This document shows positions 33,053 through 44,800 of a DNA stretch of 64,000 nucleotides, one piece after another. Below the pieces are notes generated by a model. That model did no database searches. It had not been told where the DNA came from and saw only the letters and a list, made by a program, of their open reading frames with translations. A program made the translations under genes and the position numbers. The stretch is from NCBI GenBank assembly GCA_963662245.2, contig CAXXVQ010000009.1, forward strand, positions 434,001 through 498,000, written 5' to 3'. This DNA is from JAFGVL01 sp963662245 (GTDB lineage: Bacteria; Bacteroidota; Bacteroidia; Bacteroidales; Paludibacteraceae). Numbering within the stretch: the first letter of the stretch is position 1; each line of letters opens with the position of its first letter.

Positions 33053-33628
33053 ATGGAATATGTATTGATTTTTATATCAGCAGTATTTGTAAATAATATT
33101 GTGTTGTCTAAGTTCTTAGGTATTTGTCCATTTTTGGGAGTGTCTAAGAAAGTTGATACCGCATTAGGTATGTCTGGAGCTGTTGCTTTTGTGTTGACCA
33201 TTGCAACTATTGTGACTTACTTAGTGCAAGTGTATGTGCTTGAACCTAGCGGTTTGGGATATATGCAAACAATTGTATTTATTTTGATTATTGCATCATT
33301 GGTGCAGTTAGTTGAGATTATCTTGAAAAAAGTATCTCCGGCATTGTATCAAGCTTTGGGTGTGTTCTTACCATTGATTACAACTAACTGTGCCATCCTT
33401 GGTGTTGCATTGTTGGTTATTCAAAATAAATTAAACTTGCTTGAGAGCGTTGTGTTTGCATTCTCTAATGCAATCGGATTTGGTTTAGCATTGGTATTAT
33501 TCTCAGGTTTAAGAGAACAATTGGCATTAGTTAAATTGCCAAAAGGAATGAATGGAACTCCAATTGCATTGTTAGTAGCCGGAATTTTGGCTATGGCATT
33601 TATGGGATTCTCAGGAGTGGTAAAATAA
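33053..33628 (+). CDS. rnfA: Rnf complex membrane subunit A
   Basis: 191 residues with six transmembrane helices. FVNNIVLSKFLGICPFLGVSKK is the conserved N-terminal segment with the cluster-ligand Cys, and FLPLITTNCAILGVALL is its paired motif. It is the last gene of the operon, so the order rseC-B-C-D-G-E-A is complete. A terminator with an embedded promoter element follows. Confidence 0.95.
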   Translation: MEYVLIFISAVFVNNIVLSKFLGICPFLGVSKKVDTALGMSGAVAFVLTIATIVTYLVQVYVLEPSGLGYMQTIVFILIIASLVQLVEIILKKVSPALYQALGVFLPLITTNCAILGVALLVIQNKLNLLESVVFAFSNAIGFGLALVLFSGLREQLALVKLPKGMNGTPIALLVAGILAMAFMGFSGVVK

Positions 33629-33660
33629 CATTATCCTCTATGGAGGGGTGATAATATTAG

Positions 33661-33700
33661 TAAAGACGCAATATGTTATATATTTGCGTCTTTATTTTTT
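33661..33700 (+). terminator. Terminator of the rnf operon
   Basis: AAAGACGCAA and TTGCGTCTTT form a 10-bp stem with an ~11-nt loop, followed by ATTTTTTAT. An additional weaker hairpin (ATTATC/GATAAT arms) lies just upstream at about 33630-33655. Confidence 0.8.
33679..33686 (+). promoter_or_regulatory. -7 element for mnmD, inside the terminator hairpin
   Basis: TATATTTG matches TAnnTTTG and uses bases of the loop and 3' arm of the rnf terminator. The mnmD ATG is 20 nt downstream. Confidence 0.5.
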
Positions 33701-33705
33701 ATACA

Positions 33706-34377
33706 ATGTTAATAGAAAAAAGAAAAGTCGAGTTAAGGGATACGGAGGATGGTTCGCATACTTTGTATCTGCCTGATATTGATGAAACCTATCACTCTAT
33801 ACATGGTGCGGTAAATGAATCCACTCATGTGTTTTTGCGTGCAGGTCTGGATATGTGTATGAAGACTTCTATTAGAGTGCTTGAGGTGGGTTTCGGAACT
33901 GGGTTAAATGCTTATTTGACAGCTTTAGAAGCAGAGAAACGAAATGTTGTAATAGATTATGTAAGCATAGAGAAGTTTCCATTGACAGCTGATGTTTATG
34001 GGAATCTGAATTTTGGCAATCTTCCTTTAGGAAATAAGACTCTTTTTCAGATGCTTCATGATGCCCAATGGGGAGTAATGAAAAATTTAACATCATTGTT
34101 TTGTATAGAAAAGATTGAATCTGATTTTACTGCATTATTTTTGCAAAGAGAGTTTGATGTTATTTATTATGATGCATTTTCTCCTGATAAGCAACCTGAG
34201 TTGTGGACAGAAGCTGTATTTGAGGAATTGTTTGCTTTAACAGCAAGTGGTGGAGTATTGACAACTTATTGTGCTAAAGGAGCTGTTCGTAGAGCTATGC
34301 AGGCTGCAGGATACTCTGTAGAGCGAATTCCCGGACCGGTAGGCAAGAGAGAAATGCTGAGAGCAACTAAATTATAA
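33706..34377 (+). CDS. mnmD: MnmD-type tRNA 5-aminomethyl-2-thiouridine methyltransferase
   Basis: 223 residues from the ATG at 33706; an earlier in-frame ATG sits inside the terminator. The Rossmann-type SAM motif is LEVGFGTGLNAYLTALEA. The family block FDVIYYDAFSPDKQPELWTEAVFEELFALTASGGVLTTYCAKGAVRRAM is complete. It corresponds to the methyltransferase half of E. coli MnmC, which finishes the wobble modification mnm5s2U; the oxidase half is absent here, as in other stand-alone MnmD proteins. A PAP2 gene follows after 5 nt. Confidence 0.9.
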   Translation: MLIEKRKVELRDTEDGSHTLYLPDIDETYHSIHGAVNESTHVFLRAGLDMCMKTSIRVLEVGFGTGLNAYLTALEAEKRNVVIDYVSIEKFPLTADVYGNLNFGNLPLGNKTLFQMLHDAQWGVMKNLTSLFCIEKIESDFTALFLQREFDVIYYDAFSPDKQPELWTEAVFEELFALTASGGVLTTYCAKGAVRRAMQAAGYSVERIPGPVGKREMLRATKL

Positions 34378-34382
34378 GCGAA

Positions 34383-35024
34383 ATGTTTGAGTTGATTAAA
34401 AAAAATAAATGGTTTTTTATACCCTTGGTTGTTCTTTGGGTGGTATTTGTAGTTTTGTTATTTTCCTATTCAAAACCCGAACTACATTTATTGTTAAACT
34501 CATATCATACCAGTCTTTTAGATGGATTTTTTACTTTTTATACTAATGTGGGAGGTTGGTTCCCTTTCTTAGTTGTTTTTCTGCTGTTGTTTTATCGTTT
34601 TGGTGCTGCCTTGTTAGTTTTAGTGCCACAGTTATTGGTCGCTATCCCAATTTATGTGATTAAGCAATTTTATGATGCTCCAAGACCAAGTGCATATTTC
34701 CAACAACTCAATAAGGTATTTCCTAAGGTTCCAGGGGTAGATTTTCATTGTACTAATAGTTTTCCTTCCGGACATACCACAGCTGCATTTGCAATGTTTT
34801 TGAGTCTGATCTTTATAGTTAAGAACCCTTTTCTGAAATTCTTGTTTTTTGTTTTAGCTATGTTAGTTGGTTACTCTAGAGTTTATTTGTCTCAGCATTT
34901 TGCTGGAGATGTATTTTGTGGCAGTCTTATTGGTGTGCTCTTTGCCTTTGCTTATGTTGTGTTTCAAAGAAGATACCATAAGCCATGGATGGATAAATCA
35001 ATTGTATCAGTATTTAGAAAATGA
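34383..35024 (+). CDS. PAP2-family membrane phosphatase
   Basis: 213 residues with about six transmembrane helices. The three-part phosphatase signature is complete: KQFYDAPRP (C1), SFPSGHTTAAFAM (C2, catalytic His) and GYSRVYLSQHFAGDV (C3, nucleophile His). Members remove phosphate from phosphatidic acid, undecaprenyl diphosphate or lipid A; which of these applies is unknown. Spaced 5 nt after mnmD and so probably its operon partner. Confidence 0.9.
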   Translation: MFELIKKNKWFFIPLVVLWVVFVVLLFSYSKPELHLLLNSYHTSLLDGFFTFYTNVGGWFPFLVVFLLLFYRFGAALLVLVPQLLVAIPIYVIKQFYDAPRPSAYFQQLNKVFPKVPGVDFHCTNSFPSGHTTAAFAMFLSLIFIVKNPFLKFLFFVLAMLVGYSRVYLSQHFAGDVFCGSLIGVLFAFAYVVFQRRYHKPWMDKSIVSVFRK

Positions 35025-35031
35025 TTAAAAT

Positions 35032-35063
35032 ATTGGTTGTTCTTAATTAATTAGTTATCTTTG
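35032..35063 (+). promoter_or_regulatory. Promoter of rpsO
   Basis: ATTG (35032-35035), a 20-nt spacer and TATCTTTG (35056-35063) give a near-consensus Bacteroidota -33/-7 pair, 33 nt before the rpsO ATG. Confidence 0.7.
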
Positions 35064-35095
35064 CGCCTCGTTTAAAAACTAAAATATTAATTATT

Positions 35096-35365
35096 ATGTA
35101 TTTAACTGCTGAGAAAAAGCAAGAAATCTTTGGTAAATACGGAAAGTCTAACACTGATACTGGGTCATCAGAATCTCAGATAGCATTGTTTTCGTATCGT
35201 ATTAGCCATTTGACTGAACACTTAAAGTCAAACAGAAAAGATTATAGTACTGAAAGAGCTTTGAAAATGTTAGTAGGTAAACGCCGTCAGCGTTTAGATT
35301 ACTTAAAAAAGAAAGATATCGAAAGATATCGTGCTATTATCAAAGAGCTTGGTATTAGAAAGTAA
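35096..35365 (+). CDS. rpsO: 30S ribosomal protein S15
   Basis: 89 residues, the standard length. GKSNTDTGSSESQIALFSYRISHLTEHLKSNRKDYSTERAL and the closing RRQRLDYLKKKDIERYRAIIKELGIRK are the conserved four-helix S15 sequence, which binds the central domain of 16S rRNA. It has its own promoter and terminator. pnp, a frequent neighbour elsewhere, is not here. Confidence 0.97.
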   Translation: MYLTAEKKQEIFGKYGKSNTDTGSSESQIALFSYRISHLTEHLKSNRKDYSTERALKMLVGKRRQRLDYLKKKDIERYRAIIKELGIRK

Positions 35366-35390
35366 GAAATTAGAGCGTAAGTCTCTATTT

Positions 35391-35422
35391 AAAGCATCCT
35401 TAAATTTTAAGGGTGCTTTTTT
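35391..35422 (+). terminator. Terminator of rpsO
   Basis: AAAGCATCCTTAAA pairs with TTTAAGGGTGCTTT (one G-U wobble) and runs into a T7 tract. Confidence 0.85.
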
Positions 35423-35512
35423 TATGCCTTTTTGTTAAGAACTTGTTGATAAAATATTGATAACTCGTTGAAAACATGTTGAGAAGCAATTTTAAATATT
35501 TTAGTATTTAAC

Positions 35513-35542
35513 ATTGTATATTAAATGAAAGTTATATATTTG
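35513..35542 (+). promoter_or_regulatory. Promoter candidate of the giant surface gene
   Basis: ATTG (35513-35516), an 18-nt spacer and TATATTTG (35535-35542) match the Bacteroidota -33/-7 arrangement. Confidence 0.5.
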
Positions 35543-35596
35543 TTGCGCTTACTAGTTTTTGTATTATTTAACATTATATCCCTGCATCCCTTATAG

Positions 35597-35620
35597 ATTG
35601 ATGTCGTTTAACACATCAAT
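35597..35620. repeat. 8-bp inverted repeat in the giant-gene leader
   Basis: ATTGATGT and ACATCAAT flank an 8-nt spacer. It could be an operator for a dimeric regulator or an mRNA hairpin in the 5' leader. Confidence 0.45.
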
Positions 35621-35848
35621 TTGGGTATCAAAGGTTGTGAAATGTTAAAATCGGAAATTGTATGAGTATTTAAATAGTTAATTTTTAAATAGATATTTTA
35701 TAGAAGCAAATTTACACTCTACACATTTATAGCTACTTATAGCTTTTATCAACCTCCTAATAGTCAATCACCCTTTGACTTATCTGTGGTTAGCGTGTCT
35801 TGTGCTAATTCCTTCTTTTTTTGTATAAACCCTACTTAATATATTGTT

Positions 35849-38800
35849 ATGAAACATTTTGCTAATGTGTTCAAAAAAACACTCTTTCAACTGTTTATTA
35901 CATCATTTGTGCTATTTGTAAGTGTAAGTCAAGTAACCGCACAGGATTATACTACAGGTCCAGAATTGACTGGGACTGGTATTGGAGCTCTTGGTAGTGG
36001 CACTGCTATAACTCTTGGCACGGGTGATTCGCAAATAACTATTGATGAGTTTCCAGATTTAGGTGCAAAGAATGGAACTTATTGTTCCGCTTCTGATAAA
36101 TGGTATTTTGTTAAGATTGAATCTGGAGATATTGGTAGAATATCGTTGCCTGCAGGTAGTTCATATGCTATTTCTAAAATAGAACTTGATATGTCTAACA
36201 ATAGTTCGAGTGCAGGTTCGGCTAAAGGACAATGGGCATCTAGTGATGATCCAACAGATGCAGCAGCAGATTATACTTATGGGGCAAAATATGATGTAGC
36301 TGGATATAATGCTTGTGGTGCAGTTACAATAACTCCACCAACAGGGACTCGCTCTGTAATATTTGGTAGAGGTGCCATGGGGGGACAAGGTACTACAGGT
36401 GGAGAACATTGGCTTTTTGCTGTTCGCGTATGGCTTACTTCAGTATCAGGCCCCGAATTAAACATTCAAGAAAGTGCAACTGATTTTGCTTGTGGTTCTA
36501 CATATGATTTTGGAACTGTAGCGACAAATGCTACGGGTTCTACAACATTTACTATTCAAAATACAGGAACAGATGTTTTAACAATAAGCTCAATCACACC
36601 TTCTGGTGATTATTCAATAACAAATACTCCTAGTCTATCTATTGCTGCGGGAGGTTCTACAACTATTGATGTAGAATTTGCTCCAACAGCAACAGGAACT
36701 CGTACAGGTACTATTGTTATAGTAAGTGATGATTCGGATGAGGGTTCATGTACAATAAATCTAACAGGAGAGGGTACTACTCCTGCTTGCGCCGCAGGTA
36801 CACCTGCTATTGTGGCAACATCTGCTCAGTGTGGTGGCACAATTAATTTAACGGCAAATGGTTCCGCAGCTGTTGGTGATGCTTGGTATTGGCAGACTTC
36901 AGCTACAGGTGAGTCAACAACATATCCTTCAACTTCAACTTATCCTGTTACTACTAGTGGTACATATTATTTAAGAGCATACAATGCTTCAGGTTCTTGT
37001 TGGGGTACAGCAGCTTTAGAAACAGTAACAATTAGTACAGCACCAACAGCAGAAGCTGGTTCTGCTATTTCCTTTACTCAAAATGCAACTAGTGATGCTT
37101 CTACAACATTAGCTGCAGACGCTCCTACTGCTCCGGCAACAGGAGCTTGGACTATAGTTTCTGGTGGTACCGGAACTTTCTCAGACGCAACTTCACCAAC
37201 TTCGACATTTACTCCAACTGCTGGTTCTTATCCTGCATCTTATATTTTGCGTTGGACAGTAAGTAACTCTCCTTGTTCTGATGCAACAGATGATGTGACT
37301 GTTGATGTGGCTGCTTATGTTGCAGGAACTTCATGTGAAATTGATGGTTTTTCAATTTATGGTATTGATGCAACAATCTCAGGAAACAATATTAATTTAA
37401 CATTGCCTGCAGGTGTGGATTTAGCTAGTTTAAGTCCAACAATAACTACTTTAGATGGAGCTGTGCCTAGTCCTGCTTCAGGTGTAGCAACTGATTTTTC
37501 TTGTGGTGCTGTAACATATACTTCTACAAATGGAGCGAATGTATGTACATATACAGTAAATGTTACGAACTCAGCAACAACAGCATCAAGTTCTCATCAA
37601 ATTGCTTGGACAACAGATGAAGGTTTAACTGTAACCTCAGATAAAGCTGCTGCTTTTGCTGCTGCCGGAGTAACATATGCTACTAATTCCGGAGTCGCAA
37701 TCACGGCATCATCTTTAAATGCTGGTAATACTGTTGGGAATTATTGGGAGTTTACCAGTAATTCTGTAATTACTAGTGTTCGTTTGTATGGTAAGATTCA
37801 AGATGCAAACATGTTGTATCAATTTGGAGGTCAGGTAGCAGTAGCTTTAGTGAGTACTAATACAGGAGGAAACGCTGAATATATTCTTACGCCAACTTCT
37901 CCAACAAATAAACTTAGATTAGAGGTGAATGGAACATCTGGGTATTGGTTTAGAAATATTACATTTAACTTTAAAACATGTAATGACCCGGTGTCAAAAA
38001 TAGTAACCGGAGATCAAAATATTTTTGCCTATCAGTCTTCTGATGTAACATTGGCTTCAGCGCAATGTGGTGTAAGCTATGAATTATATGCAAATGGAAC
38101 ATTGGTGAGTGGTTCGGCTCAAACAGGGACAGGTGCTGATTTAACTTGGACTGTTGCTCCATCAGCAACTACTACTTATACTGTAAAAAGTACAACTGCT
38201 AATGGTTATTGTGAAGCAGCAATGTCTGATGATGCTGTGAAAACGGTGATTGCGTGTACTGATGAGACTAGAACAATCTCAGGTACAGCTTATATAACAT
38301 CAGGAGGATCTACTACCTTAACATTGGGTGGAACTCAATCTGGATTTACTGTACAGTGGTATAAAGATAGTGTTGCAATTTCTGGGGCAACCGCATTTAC
38401 ATATAATGCCAATTCTGTGGGTGAATATTATGCTATTGTACATGGCGCTTGTTATCAAAATTCAAATTCGATAACAGTTACAATGCCAATTATTACAACT
38501 GCTAATTCAGCAAAAACTTTTGCAGCATGTTTATCTGGTACAGATACAGAAACAATCTCAGTGACTGGCACAGATCTAGTAAATCCAGTTACTTTAGTAT
38601 TGTCAGGTGCTGGTGCTGCTCAATATTCTTTATCTACTTCATCTGTTACTGCTGCAACTGCGAATGGTGCAGGACAATCAGTAACTATTACATATACCGG
38701 TACAGCAACAGCTGCAACTCATGCTGCTGTCTTAACATTGTCAAGTACAGGTGCTGCTGATGTTGTAATAAATTTATCTGGGACAACTGCTGCTTGCTAC

Positions 38801-41800
38801 ACATTATCTACAAGTGTAAGTCCTGCAGGTGGAGGTACTGTGACAGCTAGTCCTAATCAGGCTACATATGTAAGTGGAACATCAGTTACCTTAACAGCAA
38901 ATCCAAATCCAGGCTACCAATTTTACCAATGGACAGGGGATTTAACTAGTACAAATGCAAGTGAGACTATCACAATGAATGCAGATAAATCAGTAACTGC
39001 AATCTTTGTAGAAGCTGTTGCTGGTTCAGCATCTTGTTATTCTGAGGACTTTGAAAGTGTTGCTCCTTCAGGTTTTCAAACTTGTGCTTCAAATGCAACT
39101 AATCCCTTGGGGGTTTACTATACATCTGGAAGTAGTACAACAAAATGTTCTGGTTTAACCGTTACTACTGCTAACGGAGACTGGGGTGGTTCAAGTTCAG
39201 AGTTTGCTGCTAGTGGATATATTGTTAATGGCGGTTCTCAATCTATTTATGTTGCTAGAGACGGGGTCTTTAATTTCCCGACAGCTGCAAATGCTAAGAA
39301 ATTATCTTTTTATATATATGCAAAGAGTCCGTCAAATTCCGATGGAAAAGGATTTAAATTATTAATAAATGGAACAGCTGTTACCAATGGAGTTCTTGCC
39401 AATGGAATAGCTCTAGTTGCAGATGGAAGTAATTATAGTACAGCATTTTACGAGTCGGATACTAAATATATTCATACCGGTAGTTCATGGGTGCTGATTG
39501 AATATGATCTTACTGCATACCCATCAGCAACAATTGCACTAGAGACTGCAGATAATTCCAATTCAGAATATTTCCTAGATAATGCATCTGTCACTTGTGC
39601 GCCAGAGTTAAATGTAAAAGTTGATGGTTCTGATGTAGCATGTGGAAATACAGTTGATTATGGAGATTTAACCCTTGGTAGTACATTAGAAAAAACTTTC
39701 TCTGTTCAAAATGTGGGTGGAGAAGATATGACTATTAGTAGTCTTTCTGTTAGTCCAACTACAGATTTCTCTATAGTATCTGTTGTTCCGTCAACTATTG
39801 GAGCTAGTAGTGTGGCTGCAGTCACTGTTCGATTTAGTCCGAGTTCTTTTGGTACTAAAACAGCAACTATGACAATTGTAAATGATGATAATACGGATAA
39901 TGTTGATGAAACTAATTGTCCTATAATATTAACAGGTGTTGGTTTGCCAACAGTGCCTGCGCTAGAAGCTTTGCCAACTCCTATTACAGGTTTAGATTAC
40001 TTAATTAATACAGGTCCATCTGCAACTGAAAGTATTACAGTTAAAGGATGGAACCTTACAAATGGTGATATCGCTGTTTCTGGTTTAAGTAATTTTGAAG
40101 TATCATTTGATGGTGGAAGTACATGGGTAACTTCAACTACATATACATCAGGATCTACTGATCCCGAGTTCCCGGTTTTGGTGCGTTTAAGTTCAGGATT
40201 ATCTTCAGGTACATATTCAGAAACAATTACTTTTACTGCGACTACTGATGGTATCTCTCAAACTGTAACAGTGTCAGGTGAGGTAACTTTACCTGCTCCG
40301 GAATTATCTGTTGCTCCTGACTTGTCTGGTATGACATATGTTGTTGATTATGGTCCTTCGGCACAGTTAAAAACATTTGCAATTACAAAAGCAAATCTAC
40401 TTCCTGGTCAAATTGTTATTGATGCCTCATCTACTAATTTTGAGATTTCTATTGATGATGCTACATGGACAACTTCATTATCTCTTGATCAATTTGAAGA
40501 TTTAAGTTCAATATATGTTCGTCTGAAGGGTGGTTTAAGTGTTGGAACTTATGCCGACTCAATTATTGTATATGGTGGTGGTATCGATGTCGCTGATGCT
40601 GTTAAACTTTCAGTTCAAGGAGAGGTATTGTCTACTTTAGCTGATGTTTATGAAATTACAACAGATCAACCTGGTGATAAAACATGTCAAGGTGAACCTG
40701 TACAATTGACCGTAGATTTAACATCAGGGTCAAGCTACTTATGGGAATCAAGACCTTCTGGTTCGTCAGGAGCTTGGACTACTATTGGACAAACTACTCA
40801 AACGATAACTGTAAATCCATATGAAGATACTCAATATCGTGTTACGGTTGATGGCGTTTCTGTCTTAAAAAGTGTAAGAGCGGTAATTTGTTGTTCTGCT
40901 CTGACTGATCAGAAGATTGTGTTTACAGATGATTTTGAAACTCTTGCCTCAGAAACAGCTAGAACTTCTAACTCCTATATAACTTCTAGTTATAGTTATG
41001 CATCTTCTGGTGAAATTTCAGACGGAAAATATGCTGTAGTTGCAAATGCTTATAATTCATCCAATACTTATTGGCGTGATATGCCAGACCATACATCTGG
41101 AGATACTTATGGTGGAATGTTAGCAATAAATGGTAGTGCTGCTGGACAAGTTGCTTATCGTAGAACATATACAGGTATGTGTGAAAATACTATTTATGAC
41201 TTCTCTGCATTTATTGCAAATATTCATAAGTCTACAACTACGAATCTTCCAAACTTAACCTTTAAGATTAAAAGTGCTGATGGAAGTACAACCTTTGATG
41301 AAGTGAATACTGGAGATATTCCTTTTGGAGGTGCTTGGTATGAAAGAGGTATTTCATTTAACTCTGGAGCTAATAGTGATATAATGTTGGAGATTGTTAG
41401 TAATAAAGAAGATGGTGGAGGTAATGACTTTGCAATTGATGATATTACATTTAAAACTTGTGCTCCAAATCCACTGGTATATAGTTCTGTGCCTAATGAA
41501 ATTACTGATACTACCGTTTGTGAGGATGCTCCACTTGAATTAACAGCTTATACTTATTATGATATTACTACATTCTATCCTACCCCTTGGTATCAGTGGC
41601 AGTATAGTGATAATGGAACAAATTGGTTTGAGTTTGGTAGTCCTATTGATGGATCAAATACTTATACTGTAGCTATTGATACCGTTCCTGAACAGCCTAG
41701 ATATTATCGTTGTGTGGTTGGGCCAACTTCTAGTGTAGTAACAGCAGTTAGTGACTCCCTTCTTGATAATACCGGAAGTACAGCAGCAAATTTATCTTCT

Positions 41801-44800
41801 TGTGAGACTTTTGGATTAACTAATACGACAATCATCACAAAAAATCCTCCTATTACAATGGGAGATACTGTGTTTGTTTCAGCATGTATTGGTGAAACGG
41901 TATCTTTAACAGGAACTACAGATGCTTCTTATTGGTCCTTTGGTGAAAATACTTTTGTTGATTTACAGGCAAGATCAGGAGTGTCAAGTAAAACTATTTC
42001 TTATCCTATAACAGGTGCTGGTTATGTGTATTTCTATGGTTGGGCTGATGATGATGATGCCGCTTGTCGAGCGGATCAGGTTTTCCAAATAGATATTGTT
42101 CCGCCAACGCCTCCTACTGTTACAGATACATCGACATGTGCAATGGCCGGAACTATTACTTGGTCTGATTTAGTAACAAAGACAGATGCTGGTAGTACAT
42201 TAAAATGGTATATAGATAATTCTCCTGCCACAACTGCTCTAGCCAGTGAGCCGGCTGCTCAAACTACTGCTAACCCGGGAGCATTCTATTATTTCGTTTC
42301 TGAGTTAACTCCGGAAGGTTGTGAGACTACTAGAGTACCAGTGTTAATTGAGGTCACTGCTCCAGTAGATTTGCCAACCGTTAGTGATTCTATCGTTTGT
42401 ATGTCTGCGCCGACATTAGATTATAATGCATCGACAAATGTGTTGGGAGCAAGTTTAAGATGGTATGATGATGATGTCACAACAACATATACAACAACGA
42501 CGCCAACTCAGGCTACAACAACTGCAGGGACATTTACAAAATATGTGTCTCAAGTTTCAGGTGCTTGTGTGAGTGACAGAGTTGCTGTAAGTATTTCTGT
42601 TGAACAAGCTGCAACATTAACATTAGATGGAGCTTCAGGTGCTGCAACACAAACTATTTGTGCAGGAGATGCAATCGACGACATTATATATAATATTGGT
42701 GGAGGTGCAACTACAGCAGTTGTTTCATCAATGCCTTCTGGCTTATATAGTAGTACAGTTGCTGGTGTTCTTACTATTGCTGGGACTCCAGCTGACTCTG
42801 GTTCTTTCACGATTACAGCTAATGCTGGTTGTGCTCCAGCAATAGAAACAGTTACAATTAATGTAAATCCAATTCCTGCAGCTATTACTGGAACTTTAAC
42901 AGTTTGTCAAGGTTTAACAACAACTTTAGCTAGTACAACTGCAGGTGGAACTTGGTCAAGTTCAAATACAGCTGTAGCAACTGTAAATGCTTCTGGTGTT
43001 GTAACTGGAGTATCTGCAGGAACAAGTACAATAACATATACGGTAAGTGGATGTTCTGTTACAGCAGATGTGACAGTGAATGCAAATCCTGTAATTGAAT
43101 TAAGTGTTCCAGCAAGTGCCATTTGTCCTAGCTCAACAACCGCTTTAACAACAAGTTTAACAACTGCAACAGTTGCAACTTATACTTATTTATGGACAAA
43201 TGCATCTGCAACTACAGCAGGAAGCGCAGATTTTACTGCAAGTGCTTTATGCACTGATTCTAAAAATGTAACAGTACAGGTTACCGATGGTAATGGATGT
43301 ATTGCTTCAGATACTAAAAGCGTTTCATCAGGAGATACAACTGCTCCAACGGTAACAGGAACATTAACCAGTACAATTGAAGGATGTGATGCCAGTTCAG
43401 CACCAGCTGCAGCGACTACTGCTGCTGAGTTAGTAACATTAGGCGCAACCATTTCAGATAACTGTACAGCAAATGCAGACTTAGCAGTCACATACAGTGA
43501 TGCAAGTTCAGGTACCTGCCCATTAACTATTACCCGTACATATACAGTAAAGGATGCATGTTTAAATAGTACTACTATTGATCATGTTATTACTATTGAC
43601 GATACAACTGCTCCAACGGTAACAGGAACATTAACCAGTACAATTGAAGGATGTGATGCCAGTTCAGCACCAGCTGCAGCGACTACTGCTGCTGAGTTAG
43701 TAACATTAGGCGCAACCATTTCAGATAACTGTACAGCAAATGCAGACTTAGCAGTCACATACAGTGATGCAAGTTCAGGTACCTGCCCATTAACTATTAC
43801 TCGTACATATACAGTAAAGGATGCATGTTTAAATGGTACTACTATTGATCATGTTATTACTATTGACGATACAACTGCTCCAACGGTAACAGGAACATTA
43901 ACCAGTACAATTGAAGGATGTGATGCCAGTTCAGCACCAGCTGCAGCGACTACTGCTGCTGAGTTAGTAACATTAGGCGCAACCATTTCAGATAACTGTA
44001 CAGCAAATGCAGACTTAGCAGTCGCATACAGTGATGCAAGTTCAGGTACCTGCCCATTAACTATTACTCGTACATATACAGTAAAGGATGCATGTTTAAA
44101 TAGTACTACTATTGATCATGTTATTACTATTGACGATACAACTGCTCCAACGGTAACAGGAACATTAACCAGTACAATTGAAGGATGTGATGCCAGTTCA
44201 GCACCAGCTGCAGCGACTACTGCTGCTGAGTTAGTAACATTAGGCGCAACCATTTCAGATAACTGTACAGCAAATGCAGACTTAGCAGTCACATACAGTG
44301 ATGCAAGTTCAGGTACCTGCCCATTAACTATTACTCGTACATATACAGTAAAGGATGCATGTTTAAATAGTACTACTATTGATCATGTTATTACTATTGA
44401 CGATACAACTGCTCCAACGGTAACAGGAACATTAACCAGTACAATTGAAGGATGTGATGCCAGTTCAGCACCAGCTGCAGCGACTACTGCTGCTGAGTTA
44501 GTAACATTAGGCGCAACCATTTCAGATAACTGTACAGCAAATGCAGACTTAGCAGTCACATACAGTGATGCAAGTTCAGGTACCTGCCCATTAACTATTA
44601 CCCGTACATATACAGTAAAGGATGCATGTTTAAATAGTACTACTATTGATCATGTTATTACTATTGACGATACAACTGCTCCAACGGTAACAGGAACATT
44701 AACCAGTACAATTGAAGGATGTGATGCCAGTTCAGCACCAGCTGCAGCGACTACTGCTGCTGAGTTAGTAACATTAGGCGCAACCATTTCAGATAACTGT

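Larger units (their letters stand above)
35423..35848 (+). other. Gene-free upstream region and long leader of the giant surface gene
   Basis: About 425 bp of AT-rich DNA without a credible frame. It contains a promoter at 35513-35542, an 8-bp inverted repeat at 35597-35620, a TATAGCT direct repeat around 35730 and a small TTAGC/GCTAA repeat near 35790-35808. If the promoter is real, the giant gene has a leader of about 300 nt, long for this window. Confidence 0.5.
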
